Origin: Persicaria tinctoria
Lineage: Eukaryota; Streptophyta; Magnoliopsida; Caryophyllales; Polygonaceae
Length of the DNA: 64,000 nt
NCBI GenBank assembly: GCA_037127255.1
Contig: JBANSL010000020.1
Location: forward strand, 48,583,098 to 48,647,097
Reading direction: 5' to 3'
Positions 11,789 to 24,855 of this stretch are shown one piece after another (position 1 is the first letter of the stretch; each line of letters opens with the position of its first letter). The translations under genes were made by a program, and so were the position numbers. The notes beneath the pieces were generated by a model. That model saw only the letters and a program-made list of their open reading frames with translations, ran no database searches and was not told the origin of the DNA.

Positions 11789-13337
11789 AGCGTTAATATA
11801 ATTGTTTTTACAGAATAATTCTGTATCGGTCCAAAAATTCCTTCTTTTAATACTTCTACAATTCTAAGAGCTTATATTCATATTGAAACTAATTTAGTTC
11901 GTAACTATTTGTAATAATTGACTTGGAAGTCCGACAAGCATTGGTGTGGCATTTGATAATTGTTTACGAAGAAACAAAGATGGCTGCCAAAACATGCCCA
12001 AGCAAGAGGAAACGTGGGTGCTCATTGTAAATAATTGGAAGTAGATAATTAAAGTGTGTAGTAAAACAAAATGGTGTACATTTAACCATAATGAGAGAAC
12101 ACTTCGATGAACTATAATGAGATTTAAATTGAAAAGGCCAAACATTGTGATGAAGTTGGCGAGTCCATACGAATTGTAAGTAAGTTGAACTAGAAATACA
12201 CAAAGTTGGACAACCAGCAAGCAAACCCGAAACACCAATGTAAATTAGGCGGCTCTGTAAAGCGGATCTATCCCATCCAAAGAGGCAAACAACACATCCC
12301 AGAAACAGAACAACAACAGGCCCATAGGCTAAGTATGAACAGTCTATATACCCATGAAAATCTTGAAAAAAGAGTATCAAACTGCCTAAGTTTCCCATGG
12401 GTAAGGCATGCTCATAAAAAGTGGCTTGTGAGCCCAAGAAGACCTCTCAAGAGGTTTGTAACATTGGTGCCAAGTGTAAAGGTTGAAAAAGCATAGCCTA
12501 CACCAAGTGCCACCAATCCAATGTAACGAAGGAAATCTGACTGCAGATCTGCAAAAGAAAGAAAGAGAGCAACAATATCGGCCAGTAATGTGAACAAAGA
12601 AGGCATAAACCCAATCAGTAGAGACATCATCCAAGACCTTGGCCATACCCTTGTCAACAGCCGAGAGCCGAGACGATGGAATACCTGCCAAGAAACAAGG
12701 TACATCAGGAGGGTTTGAAAGAGTGGGAACCCCACTGTTGGGGACCGATAGAGGTTTAGAAATAGCTAGGGGGGCACTGAGTATCCTTAAGGGCTTCCAA
12801 GAACGATTTAAAAGGATCCACGAGAGAAAAGAAAGCTTTTGAGAGAATGAGAAATTGATTGAAATAGGAAAGTAATACAGAGATGGCAGTGGAAATTGGA
12901 CGATGAACCCAAAGGCATACGCAAGTATGATATAAATAGAAGAGTTGCTGGTGAGCAAAAGGGGGGATCGAAGCTAAATTACTAAATTTGCAAGTGAAAG
13001 TAAATTTAAAGTGATAGAGTCTCTCAAGCAGGGCAGTCGACGGGACGGCGGGCAACCCACAGAAGCGAAAAGCCAGGCCCAATAATGAAGAAAGTGACCC
13101 CAAACCTTAGACCACCACGAATCCCTATCAAACCTAATAAATGTCGGGTAACAGGTCATCATAACTATCCAAGGGGACCGATGGCTTAGAGTAGAGACCC
13201 AATCGGGGGGCTCCGCCTTCTGCTTACAGGCCGAGCTATGGTGAACTCCATCTGGAGAAAATTTTTGGTAGGCAAAGCTATGACTCACGGTCAACACAGG
13301 GAAAGCATGGGCTAGACCTGAGGCAGAGAGGTAAGTG
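11789..13337. other. Unrecognised sequence, possible decayed membrane-protein gene
   Basis: No intact gene is seen. On the minus strand, 12735-12412 gives a hydrophobic reading (about 107 codons, two or three possible membrane spans, including GLVALGVGYAFSTF), with overlapping frames on either side of similar character. This could be the remains of a multi-pass membrane-protein gene with frameshifts, but I do not recognise the family and composition alone could explain it. Confidence 0.25.
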
Positions 13338-13460
13338 TTGAGAGAATGTGAAGAGACAAAGATCCCACATCGATAATACGAACAAAGAAGACTTAGTATA
13401 TAAGTTGTTGGGTTTCTCCTCCTAATGCCAATTGATTTTAGGATGGAACCTCATTCAGCT
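13338..13460 (+). repeat. Possible LTR-type terminus
   Basis: The stretch starting TGTTGAGAGAATGTG, with CCCACATCG, TATATAAG and GATGGAACCTC downstream, resembles the start of LTRs in several plant copia and small LTR elements. I could not find its end or a partner copy, so this is a suggestion only. Confidence 0.25.
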
Positions 13461-13633
13461 TATGTTCTAGGCTACTAGCGCATGGGCGCTCATGTGCACA
13501 CAACCCCCGATCCCAAGTCCCAACGGACTTCAGCGCGCCGCTCCATTTCGACTCTCCATCAGATTTCATCCAACACATCGTGACTTGCAATTTTCGTATA
13601 TATTTTATGCCCGCTCCCCCAATCAGATCAGAC

Positions 13634-13830
13634 ATGGACTGGTATACTAGGTTTGAAGAACTAATTCCCAACATGTACTCTTCTAAACACCATTCATAGG
13701 TAGCTTCCCTGTACTCTATTGAACACCATGACTGGTATAGTAGGTTTGAAGAACTAATGCCCAACAAGTACTCTGCTGAACATCATTCATGGGTAGCTTT
13801 CCTGTACTCTGTCGAACACCATTCATGGGT
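13634..13830. repeat. Imperfect local duplications
   Basis: A segment containing GACTGGTATA and TAGGTTTGAAGAACTAAT occurs at about 13633 and again at about 13729. A linked segment (CATTCATGGGTAG then TTCCCTGTACTC) occurs three times across 13690-13830. These are short, diverged tandem duplications. Confidence 0.6.
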
Positions 13831-13871
13831 AGTTTCCCTTAAGAAGGGACCCTCTATTAGCTTGGCTTTGA

Positions 13872-14315
13872 TTGCAGTCCAGTTTATGGGGGAGTCTGTG
13901 CAATCAAGCCAAGGGAAGAAGTTGCAGCTCCTGGGAATGTGGTACTGCCTCATCCTCCACTCGGGTTTACAAACCTTTGTCGTGTTTGTTAGAGATGGAT
14001 TTGAGTTCTCTGTTTACCTTCATGGAAACCGAATCCGCTGGTTTTATCCCAAGGTCAGAGAGGCTAGCTTTCCTGCTCACCCGACATCCTGGTGATCAGC
14101 CTCCTACAAATGGGTATCTGTTTGAGGGTCTTTGTTTTTTTGTGCACCCGACAAGGATGAGAGATGTGGTTGTGTTTCTCATCCATTTGTACGGTGGCAC
14201 AACTTCTACTTTTCAGCATGATCCTACTATTACCACTAAGATTGTTGATGACCTATATATAACTTATGCTGTTGAGGAACTTGTGATGGGTAGGGTCTAT
14301 TGCAGCTCAGGGTGA
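13872..14315 (+). pseudogene. ORF fragment with a BRCT-like tail
   Basis: This open frame has no recognised N-terminal part. Its last 60 or so residues contain LFEGLCFFVHP, then IHLYGG, then DPTITTKIVD. The spacing resembles a BRCT domain of the Pescadillo kind (LF-x-x-L-x-FF, FGG, ITH-x-IVD). It has no flanking exons I can support, and the reading is uncertain. It may be a captured or decayed gene piece. Confidence 0.25.
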
Positions 14316-14369
14316 GTGTTACACTCCATCCGTCACTAGAGGCTTGAAGACTCCCACATTTACCCAATG

Positions 14370-14980
14370 AGCGACTGTATTTAGTAATAATATTATATAT
14401 TTTGGATATAAAATAAATGGATGGATAGAAATTAATGAAATAATTGATATAATATATCCATATTTAACAAAATTGGGTAAAATCTTATAAAATATATTCA
14501 TATTGAATGAAATTGGATAAAGTTATTTAATTAGTATGACCATGTAATATATTGATAAAGTTATTATCTTCTAAAAATATGTTCATATATAGCAAAAATA
14601 GGTAAAATCTTAACTTATATAATATTTCGTAGTCTTTAAAATTAATTAATATCTTCTAAAAATATATCCATATCTAATCAAATTTGGTCAAATTTTATCT
14701 TATACATATATATGTATATTGATTAAATAGAGTTAGAATAAAAATTTATCTTATGCATGTATTTTAAAATTTGTTAATATCTTCTAAAAATATATCAACA
14801 TCTAATCAAATTGGGTCAAATTTTATCTTATGCATATATTGATTATTTCAAAAATATGTGATTGGTTCATATAACTACGAATAAGGAGAAACCGCCATGT
14901 GTCTTAGACGACTTCTCATTTATTATATATAAATAATAATAAAATTTTATTATTATTATTATTATTATTACATGGTCTCA
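14370..14980. repeat. AT-rich imperfect repeats and a TTA microsatellite
   Basis: A unit built on ATATCCATATCTAATCAAAT and TTTTATCTTAT recurs about five times with divergence (roughly 14450, 14580, 14655, 14780 and 14810). A run of TTA units lies at about 14948-14970, next to the MULE insertion. I see no gene. Confidence 0.6.
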
Positions 14981-15148
14981 CACTTTGACGAGGATTGCAT
15001 TTAGTATTCAAAAGGGGTGTGGCTATATACACTGCAAATCCGGATTAAGGATTTGCACGTCCTTAAGGACGTGCAAGTCTGGGACTGTGCACGTCCACTA
15101 GTAGACCCCATGCACGAAGGACGTGCAAACCCTAGTTAGGGTTTCGCG

Positions 15149-15170
15149 TTTAGGGTTTAGGGTTTAGGTT
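15149..15170 (+). repeat. Short interstitial telomere-like run
   Basis: About three tandem units of the plant telomere repeat TTTAGGG lie inside the left part of the MULE, preceded by AACCCTAGTTAGGGTTT. Such telo-boxes also occur in plant promoters, so a regulatory role for the element is possible. Confidence 0.6.
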
Positions 15171-15357
15171 TTCTAATGTTTTGTATTGTTAATTGCAAAA
15201 ATTAAAGTGTTTAGCTAGTGGAGTTGAAATATTTATGGTCTAATTAAATGGAAACCAATAATTGTTAAGATTTTCATTCGGATAATATGCGAATAATGTT
15301 ATAAGGAACGGAAAAAAAGTTTACATCCATAAATTTAATAAACTGGTGGAATAAAAT

Positions 15358-17160
15358 CTAGGAAAATAGTAAAGGGCGACCGGACTCGACACGTAAGGCT
15401 CGAAATCTCTCAATCTGAGCTTGAAACAGAGCATCCCATCCTTCGACGCTCGGGTGATGATGTGCGACCCATTCTGGCGGAGGTGGCGGAAGAGGAGCGT
15501 TAGGACGCAACCAGATATATGAGAACGGAAAATTAGAGTTAGAGTATTGACATATATATGAAAAACATGAATAGGTAATAAAAAAAGACGTTTGAAGTCG
15601 TACCGCGGAAAAATGGTCTTGGTTTCCGATGCAGACTACACCAAGGGTTGCTGATTGAGGGTTGTTAGCAGGTGTCGGCGAGGTCATGGGGAGACATGTG
15701 AACAGATGATGCCAAGCTAGGACGGCGAGAGGAATCTGATATACCGTTGCAAATACTAAACCCATAATGGGTAGCTCTATCCACCGTCTCCTATCACCGT
15801 GCACAGCTCCCGCCCATTTCTGGTAGTCGACGAACGGCTGGAATGGGTACCCTCCCGTATAACAACCGGCGTACAGATCGGCGTGATCCTCCAAGTGATT
15901 GCATAGTAACGTTTTGAGTTCCGGGAAAGTAGTCTCGCCGATCGGTGATGTCAAAGCCGCCAAAACACGGTAGCCACAATGACCATCTCTAACAGTGTCC
16001 CTCACCATCTCAATATGACCGAGCATGAAGAGATCAACGTTTTTTTGACCCCAGTTGAACCCTCCGAACACATCATCACGTCCACGTCGAGCTAAGGTCG
16101 CTTGTGGACGATGCCGAGCAGCATTTCGAGCAGCACGCGCTTCTTCTCTCTCAAACCTTTCCCTTACCTCCTCGTATGGCAAGGGGTGGTTCTGCAGGCA
16201 TTCCTCGACCCCCGAGGCCTCCCCTTCCTTCGGACGCTTGCTGATGAGGGTGGGTGCAGCTCATCCTCGCATACATCGTTGGAAGCCGTGTATGAAGATG
16301 ACAACTCATACGGCAGTGGGGTGTCGTCGATGTCAGTCCATGACAAATCCATCCAGAACGGGTGGATGTCCTCGGCGGGTATCGGAGTACCGGAGTTGAC
16401 GTATGCCTGAATCTCATGGACACAAGGGACCCCGTAACAAACCCTCCAATGTCGGTCCGTGCATACTGGAGGAACCCTTTGGTTCACGACGTCCTGCCAC
16501 ATCTTGTACGGATAATCGAAGCACTTTTTGGATATTAAAGTCTTTACCTCATCGAAAAGGTTGACTTTATACGTCGTTGTTGGCCATTTGAAGTGGTCGA
16601 TCTCCAAAACAGTTTGCAGCTCATGCAGTTGACAAATCGTTGACTCTATGGATTGCATCGATCACGATGCGAAAGTCACCAGTCGATGAGTGAAGTGCCT
16701 CCTTCAGAACCTTGTGTTGACCCTCAACTCTGTACACATTGAAGTGCATATCACTAAATATTCGATGTTATATCATATTGTAATGGGAGATATGAAGTAA
16801 GGTTGTACCTGTTTGTCGTACGGGTGCCGAGATGGAAGACATTATCTACGTAGCATCGTACGATGCTCCTGCTGTATGGAAGCCACACCGCCTCTAAATA
16901 CGCCACCACACCTGGGAACCGTCAAAGGAGATGCTGGGCGTCGGGGAAGAAAACATTCAGCGCCGCCAAGAGACCTAGCTCCCGTTCAGTCATGATAGCT
17001 TGAGGCTGAACCGTCCCAAGCAAGATCTGAAGCTGTCGCAACACCCAGGCGTATGTGTCTTCGTTCTCTTGCGACATGAAGGCATAAGCGATGCAGTAAG
17101 TATTGCATGAGGGTGTGAACCCGACCACCTGGCCGCCAACAGATCCGCCTCCATGGCCGC
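15358..17160 (-). pseudogene. MULE transposase remnant with C-terminal OTU-like domain
   Basis: Reading leftward, 17160-16922 gives a MULE transposase core segment (ending TERELGLLAALNVFFPDA), followed by an in-frame stop and a deletion where the usual CRWH region should be. From 16899 to about 16770 comes the HLGTRTTNR-like segment. At 16658-16164 is the zinc-binding region with CYGVPCVHEI and a basic KGRPRGSRN tail. Finally 16182-15358 gives an OTU-like cysteine-peptidase fold: DGHCGYR supplies the expected Cys and NQDHFSAVRL the expected His. OTU-like tails are known on many plant MULE transposases. Stops, frame changes and the deletion show it cannot make a full transposase. Confidence 0.75.
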
Positions 17161-17166
17161 CACCGC

Positions 17167-17170
<4 letters not shown>

Positions 17171-17238
<68 letters not shown>
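17171..17238. repeat. (CT)n microsatellite, about 34 units
   Basis: This is an uninterrupted TC/CT run of 68 bp inside the MULE, followed by further CT-rich sequence to about 17290. The apparent Ser-Leu and Arg-Glu reading frames across it are artefacts of the repeat. Confidence 0.95.
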
Positions 17239-17240
<2 letters not shown>

Positions 17241-17523
17241 GCAGCCCCTCTCTCTCTCACTCCGGCGATCTCTCTCTCTCAATTTCTCTGTGGCTCTCGG
17301 TGAAGACGAAGACGAAGACGAAGAGACACATCCTCTTCGGATTTAGTAGACGGGCTCGCACGTCTTTAAGGACGTGCAACACGTCCCTGAGGACGTGCAA
17401 GCACGTTTTAAAAAAAAAAATAAAAACGTGCTTGCACGTCCGGGCTCGGGTTTCTATCACCCCAATTGCACGTCCCTAAGGACGTGTGGATTTGCGGTGT
17501 ATATAGCCGAAATGATTCAAAAG

Positions 17524-18177
17524 GGATGCGGAGCTCAGCTTGTTAGCCGGCTCCGATCTAATTTCATGTAGATACTTTATAATAATAATTATTATAAATA
17601 ATAATAATAATAGAAGATTCAATTGATTTTCCATTTAATATTTTTTTTATATATAATTTTTAGATGATACTTAAGATCTTACCATCGATAATATTCAGAC
17701 TGATTCCCAATCCTATGAAAACCACACTGAGCCGACGTCAAAGCCCAAATAAAACCTTATAATCCTTCTATGAAGGCCCATCAGCCCAATCAGAAAAGCA
17801 TTTTACATGCTGGGGTGGGGACTGGGGACTGATCATACTCCCTCCCGTGCATTGTAGCGTCATTATGTTGCCCGCATCTTAACGTGCGCCTTACTTTCTC
17901 GGTTCCACTTCCTCTGTCTCGTCTGTTGACACCCAACACCCCTCTCTTTCTCGTTCGTCCTCTTGCTCAGCTTCGATCCGATCGGAAACCCTCAGTTAGG
18001 GTTTTCTTCCCTCCTTCCCTCACCATTCCGATCGCTAATTGTACTGTTTAAGTGAGAGGATTTCGCTCCCCGTGTGGCGGTAGAAATTGTCTGCTGAATT
18101 TCGAATCGATTCGCCTTGTTATCGAAGAATCTGGATAGACCGGTGGAGATTAGGCGGTGCTGGTGCTAGTGGCGACG
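17524..18177 (+). promoter_or_regulatory. Promoter and 5' leader of the PX-domain gene
   Basis: An AT-rich block (TAATAAT runs, 17580-17615) is followed by a CT-rich leader from about 17880 to 18020, typical of a plant 5' UTR. I cannot place the TATA box or start site. Confidence 0.4.
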
Positions 18178-21100
18178 ATGATGAGGAGGACGAGTCCTCC
18201 GAAGCACAGGCACGACGGCACGTCGCCGTTGCCTCTCGGGATGGATTGGAGTCCTCCGCCTAAAAATTGGGTATTATTTCTCTCTGTGATTTTGATTGTT
18301 AGCTTGGATTAGAAACAATATGCTAAAAATTTGAAACTAAGCGATGTCTAGTTGTAGTTGTTGATTGGATTTAATTCGATTATTCCAAATCAAGATTGTA
18401 TTAAGATAGCAATTGAAGTAAACGTCAGTTATTCAAGTAATTTCAATTTTTCGGCTGTTAATCGGGGTTCATTCTATGATCCCAATAAATATTGTATAAT
18501 TTATTTTTTGTTGGAATGTCCACCTACGTCCAGCATTGTACCACAAGTGATCATTAATATCGAAGGCTAAATGACTTATCAAAGCTCATTGAGGTATCAA
18601 ATTTAGGTGTAGAGGCGGGGTTTGCCATCTTTATCTTTTCTTCCATGGAGGGTATGCTTGATGCAAACCACCAAATTATTTTGAGTTTGATTGAGCTCAA
18701 AGAAGACTTTCTGCAAGGTCATGTGGGGTAGAAGCTTCAGATGAAGTATGTGGATGAGTCATGAGTGCAGTAATATATTGTATCAAAATTAGAAACATGA
18801 ACCTAGATGTCCTTCATTGGATTGTACTAATCAGAATTTGATATTTACTTCATCACAATCTAATCAGGAAAGATGAGGAATTTAGTCATAACAATTAACA
18901 GTTTAACACTAGTCTATTACTTAATTTTGTTGTTTCTCTGCATTTCCGATTCAATTAATGTTTTTGAGCCAAACATTTATTAGCTTTGTTTACATTTCTT
19001 TCTCATTCATATGAACTGATTTTTTTATGCAAATTATTCGCTGCCCATGTAGAATGGTCGAGACACACTTTGGCCTCATGATCCTCGTACTGGCTGGAGT
19101 TATTGCATCAGCATACCATCTTGGATAGCCCTTCCAAAATCTCAATCAAGCTCTGCAGATCCTGTAGTGGTATGAAAATTGAATGATTCTCCAATGTTTA
19201 TCTTTGCCAAGGGTTAGATCTTAGATATATTCATTTTTGTGCAACTAGTCCTTGTTTGTAAAATCCAAGCCAAATCCCATTAAAAATTATACAAAATTAA
19301 ATAGATAGGAAGTATTCAAAATGCTTGTCATCACTGTGCAATATACTTATATTATTAGTCTTATCTAAAGTAGATTTATCAATATCTTAGCTATAGTTTG
19401 GAGATGAATGATCTTATGCAGTGCACTGGGAGACTGTTTTCCATTTACGTAGAGCATTTTTGGTTGATTAATTGATTAAAGGAAAACGAGCCCTTTTTAT
19501 GCAGTTTCTTTTCTATCCAACGAATGGTTAGAAACCTCTACTTACGAAGAGAAGATGGATTATTTGATTTCGAGAAAAACATGGATTTTTCAAAATGATT
19601 CCATTAGGTAGCATTTCATCTTCTCCAATGCACAAGATTGTATGGACAACCTGATGCTGTATTGTTGTGTACGTCTCAATGGTGTGTAATGTCTTTTTGT
19701 GTTTTCCTGACATTATATCTTTCTAGTAAAATAATCTATAAATATAACATGGTCCGATTGGTGATTGAGTCCAAATATCTCAATGTAAATCAGCTCAACA
19801 TTAGATAAACATGATTAAGACTAAGAATGCTTCCAGATCATTTAATAGGGGAAAAAGTTATGTTTCACCTGCAACCTCACAAATGTCTGTTTGATCTAGG
19901 TGTGGAAATGAACAGTTTCGTTTGTTTACCTGATAGAGTACAACAGCCAGTAAGGAAGGGAGAATATATACCCTATATGCCTTGCTGCCTGTGCCTTTGT
20001 TGTTAGAACTTTGGCTAGTTACATACAGTATGTTTCATTTGTATGAAGAATTGGTGAGAGGGAAAAAGAAAAACCTAAGGAAAGTTATTTATCAGTTCTT
20101 TTTGGTCACAATACCTACCATATATATATAGATAGCTACATTAATTTTACATGATTTTTGATTCATGTTGATATTGTTGATTTTTTAGAAAGCAATGTGT
20201 ATGCTTTGAACAATCATGATCTTCACAGCGAATCATTTTCTTAAGATAAAAGCTGAAGGTTAAACAGCCTGAACTTCCAAGAACTGATTTATTAGTTGTG
20301 TTATTGATTCTTCTGCTGAAGCTGAATTATTAATCAGGAATTGAAAAACTGAAGTGCGCTGATTTTATTATCTAATCTAGTGAAGATGGGAATAATTCTT
20401 AAACAAGCTTTGATTCTCCTCTTTGACACTTCTTATGGAACAGTTTTACAGGGTGCAAGTTGGTGTTCAGTCACCTGAAGGTATTACAACAGTTCGAGGA
20501 GTGTTAAGAAGATTCAATGATTTTCTAAAATTATATTATGATGTAAGACTAAGAACACACAGTTCCTTTGTTTAAATTCTTAATTTACATGGTCAGACAC
20601 ATTCACCTATTGGCCCAAGTACAGAGAAATCTATTCATATTGTAGAGATATTAAACCTGTATAATATGAAGATCTTCCTCCTATTTTCAAGAGAAATATC
20701 ATGTAGCCCTCATTATCTTTTGTTTTTTGTTCTGTTCTGCAGTTGAAAAAGGCATTTGCAAAGAAAAGTCTACCATCTGCTCCCTCTAAAGGTCTGTTGC
20801 GTATGAGAAGCAGGGCACTCTTGGAAGAGGTTGGTGATGTAAACTAGCATGCCATGATATATATATTTTCTACCCCAGTTTCTTTTTAGTATTAGAACTA
20901 TTTACTTCTTAACCATTCCTTGGAAATATACGACTGTAGAAAGTTCATGCTTTTGGCATTTGCTGCAGCGAAGACGCTCTTTGGAGGAATGGATGACGAA
21001 GCTTCTATCTGATATTGATATCTCGAGGAGTATTGTAGTTGCATCTTTTATTGAACTGGAAGCTTCTGCTCGGTCTTGTAAGTCTCTCTAAATATAAACA

Positions 21101-23811
21101 CTTTTATGATATCTGACGTCTTTTAACTTCTCTAGTCAGAATTCTTTATGGTTCAGTGCTTCATCATGATGAATGCTGATTCTATAGAAATAATTTTTAG
21201 AAGGGTGTTTCCTACATTCTTCTGCTTACTTTCTTTGTTGAATTTTTTTCCCCTTATTAAATCCACATTTTGAAGTTACATCCTTCACATTCACACTGTG
21301 TTTATTATATTCAGCATGTATGGAGGCAAATCAACAGTCTTCAGAGGCAATTCCTCCTAGTAGTATAGTGCCTTCAAATGATTTATATGCCAGTTTGAAC
21401 TCATCTGGTCTGGTTGGTAGCCCGTCCATTAGATCTGATTATGGAAGTGACACCGTTTACGAGACATCTGAATTGGGAAGTCCTAGTTTGGACAGGGATG
21501 ACAGTTCTGATCCCGGTCTAGAAGATCTAACAATGTATGAAGATTTGACTGGGCCGATAGAAAATCTTGTCAGGTATGGTATGTCAAATATTGATGAGGG
21601 ACTGCTCATGGGGGAGAGTATCTTGGATCAGCTGGAAGATCATAGGAAGAATAAGGGACTGTTGAAACAGATTGGAGATAATGGGAATGTTCGCCAAAAG
21701 GATGTCTCCTTGACTTTTGAAAGGGTGAATAGTTCATTTGATGCAAATGCAAGTAGGGATGTCATTCATGCTCGAAAGCCCTCAAATGAGAGTATAGGGA
21801 GTGACATTAGTTCAAATAGAGGTAGTGAACCGTCGAATTCATGGACTGCTAATATGCTCAGTAACGCCACTCTTGAATCTATTACTGCTGAAGGTTCTAG
21901 AGTAATAGGAAGCCTTAATGGCCCCGAGTTGCAACTTCATAATGGTGAACAAATACTTCTTCCAGTTGATCAGCACAGTAAATTGGATAGGATTCTCATG
22001 TTCATGCAACGCAGATTGATTACTGCAAAAACAGACATGGAAGATATGATTACTAGGTTAAACCAAGAAATTGCTGTGAAAGAATACCTAATGACCAGGG
22101 TATGTGATACACTAATTTGATTATGTACATAAGGTGCTTATTTTCCTTTTTATTACATACAGTTTATCCTCCAGAACTTTAATGAGCTTCTCTTCTATGT
22201 AGGTCAAGGATTTGGAAGTTGAGGTAGAAACTACACAGCAGAAAAGTAGAGACAACCTGCGGCAGGCACTTTCAATAGAAAAGGAAAGGGTTACAAAAAT
22301 GCAGTGGGATATGGAGGAATTACGACGAAAGTCACTGGAAATGGAGTTGAAGTTAAAGTCACGAGAGGTTTCTTTCTTAATGCACTCCTTTAGTTGAGAT
22401 TAGTCCCCCTTAGACTATAGCAGTGACTATATGAGATGATTGCAGGATAAATTACATACAGACTCTGCTTCAACGTCCTCTTTCCAAGAGAAGGATGATT
22501 TGCTGCAAGAGTTGGATGCTGCAAAGGAGCAGATTAATACCTTGCTTAAGCAGCGTGAAGAGCTGGAATCGAAATCCAAGTCTGACATTAGGGTCCTTGT
22601 TAAAGAGGTGAAATCTTTAAGGAAATCTCAAAATGAATTGAAGCAACAGCTCCAACAATCATTGCTGGAAAAGTCTCAAACGGAGGTAGTATTCTCTCTT
22701 CTCATCCATTTTCTTTCTAAGCATGTGTTTGACTTTCAATTTAATGTGAGACTACTGTGTATATTTTTCAATATTGGTGTATTAATCTAACTTTCAACAA
22801 GGGGATACTAGGTTTCTTCATGCTTTATCAATTCTTTTCCATGTTAAATTGGCCTTCCATTTGGGAATATGGTATTTGCAATTGAGATAAGTTTGATTAA
22901 GTGAGGTCAAGTTTGATCAAGTGAACTATGCTTGAGGTTGGTTTTGACATTCTGCTAGTTACCAATGAGATCTAATCTGAAGCAAATATAGGGCTATTGG
23001 CTCTGCATTCTCCCTCTTTCCTCTTTTACTGGCATTTGTCATTTGATAGAGTATGTCCTTGTATTACTTTTATGGAACAAGGCATACTTCTGTAAGATAA
23101 ATTCACTCAAGTTGTATACAATGAAGATAAAATCATTGATGTTTTCTCCTTTCATTCCTCTCTCTTTCCCTTTTAGGAAAATATTTGCCAAATGCATTAG
23201 TTATATACTTATATCCACCGACTTTGTTGACTACGCTGACACATGTTTGTTTATTGCAGCTACTTCTGCAACAAGAGAGAAAACACAATGAAGATGCATT
23301 GGCTTCGAGGCGAAAACTGCATCAAGATTGTGCAATTCTTCAGACTCAGCTCCAGGAGTACAGCCGTAAGTTTACGAAAGAGATTATTTCTTTTGAAGAT
23401 TCATCGACCATGAACAATGTCTTAGATCTGTTAGCAAGATCTGATGACCAGATTGCTCATCTCCTTGAAGAGGTACTTGCCAATTCCTTCATCTTGTAGT
23501 CTCTTTCATAATGTATCCGTTTTTATTTATTCTTTATTTTTCATAAATGTGGTCAGGTACAACATATTCTTCACGTAGAAAACCCGCCGTCTGAGGACAA
23601 TCATGATGTTCATAATAGCTTGAAAAATGTGGATTATGAGGTGAGGAAGATACTGAGAGAGATCATAGCTGACAATGCTAAATTAAGGAAACAGGTGAAC
23701 CTCCTCATTCGTTCTGCTGTCAATATTAACGCGGCTGCTCATCAAGAGCCGAGTGAGGAATCCCCATCAGTAGGAATTGTACTGAAGGAAATTGTAGAGG
23801 CATGGGAATGA
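18178..23811 (+). CDS. EREL1: PX-domain protein, EREX/EREL-like Rab5 effector
   Basis: Ten exons with matching phases and GT-AG borders: 18178-18270, 19053-19169, 20444-20542, 20743-20829, 20969-21077, 21315-22099, 22203-22367, 22446-22685, 23260-23472 and 23557-23811. Together they encode 720 aa with a normal stop. Residues about 32-165 form a PX domain, which binds phosphoinositides. Signatures are [15 protein letters not shown], the RRFNDF motif (92-97) and [14 protein letters not shown] Ser-rich acidic linker (about 170-370) and a long coiled coil (about 400-700) follow. This is the layout of Arabidopsis EREX, EREL1 and EREL2, which bind canonical RAB5 on endosomes and act in vacuolar and storage-protein transport. 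The closest paralogue (EREL1 or EREL2) cannot be decided by eye. I chose the first of two adjacent ATGs; [10 protein letters not shown] starts at residue 22. Confidence 0.92.
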
Positions 23812-24855
23812 GAATACGGGTATATATCTTTTCACTTTGGCCTTCCTAAAGAATGATCATTCTGCATAGCATAATGTTTTCCTACCCTTTCGGCACCATG
23901 CTTATTAGCTATGCACATACACAGGTGTTGAAAAATCGGCATCTTCGGCATATAATGTTGTATTCTTATCCTCCCTCACAATTTCTCACTCTGCTGAGTA
24001 ACATGTGGAGAATTTTCTTTAGTTAAGAATGGATCTTTTTATAGTCCCTTTCGTGTTGTACACTTGTTTATGTTTAAACAAGTTCCATTTCAAGGGGAAA
24101 AAAGGTTTTACTTACACCTGCTGCTGATGTTGGTGTCGATTATCGAGCGAAAAACCACTAGGTTGAACTGTCACAGCTCGAAACTATCCATTGCAATACA
24201 AACTAGGTAAACATTTTCCTGCCAATGGAATCGAACGAGATCAAAATTTGTATTAAGATGGGAAAAAAAATGAACTTTGCAGAATGGATGGGAGTGCCTA
24301 CATTGTATTCGGGACAATGTGAAAGTGTGAACATTTTATCCCCGTTTCAAAAGAAAGGAAATTCCAAATGATAACCCCTTTATTTTGGCTATAATATATC
24401 ATGTGGTTTTCATTTGTTTTTTTTTTGAAATCAACAATAATAAAACAGGAATATTAAAAAGAAATGCCATATTGACAATAGCAAGTCAGGAAATGTCCAA
24501 ATGAAATGGCATATTTACACAAGCAACTAGTAGATCAAGAAATATGTTCAAACGTTACCAGGTAGCTACATGCAGGGAAGTCATAAAAGCTATATACAGA
24601 TGAGCTAACTAGCTAAGTGACAAGGTATGAAAGTAAATGCAAAGCTTAGAACTAGAAAGTGGAAACCAATTATCAGCCCTAGGAGAGCAGCACCATCTGC
24701 AAATTTGATCTGTTTTCCTCTTGCAGCCGTGCAGCCAAATTTGAGAGGGGCTCAGGTGGTAGAATTACTTGAACAGAAGACTATAGCCGGTTTTGGGAAA
24801 GTTGCCTCGACGAATTTATGGCATTTGTGACGAGGTTAGTAGCACCTGCCATGGA
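23812..24855. other. Intergenic region between convergent genes
   Basis: This holds the 3' UTR and polyadenylation region of the PX gene on the left and of the kinase gene on the right. I see no further gene. The short plus-strand ORF at 24627 is antisense to the kinase 3' UTR and has no family features. Confidence 0.5.

Larger units (their letters stand above)
15015..17514 (-). mobile_element. Mutator-like element (MULE)
   Basis: Flanks 15006-15014 and 17515-17523 are an identical 9-bp duplication, ATTCAAAAG, the standard MULE target size (the match could extend to 11 bp). The inverted ends share GGCTATATACAC and CAAATCC. Palindromes of GCACGTCC and GGACGTGC lie just inside both ends. The interior carries a minus-strand transposase remnant with an OTU-like domain, a short telomere-like run and a long CT repeat. 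Confidence 0.85.

Noticed and set aside
17103..17479. ORFs rich in Ser-Leu or Arg-Glu
   Set aside because: They are translations of the (CT)n microsatellite.
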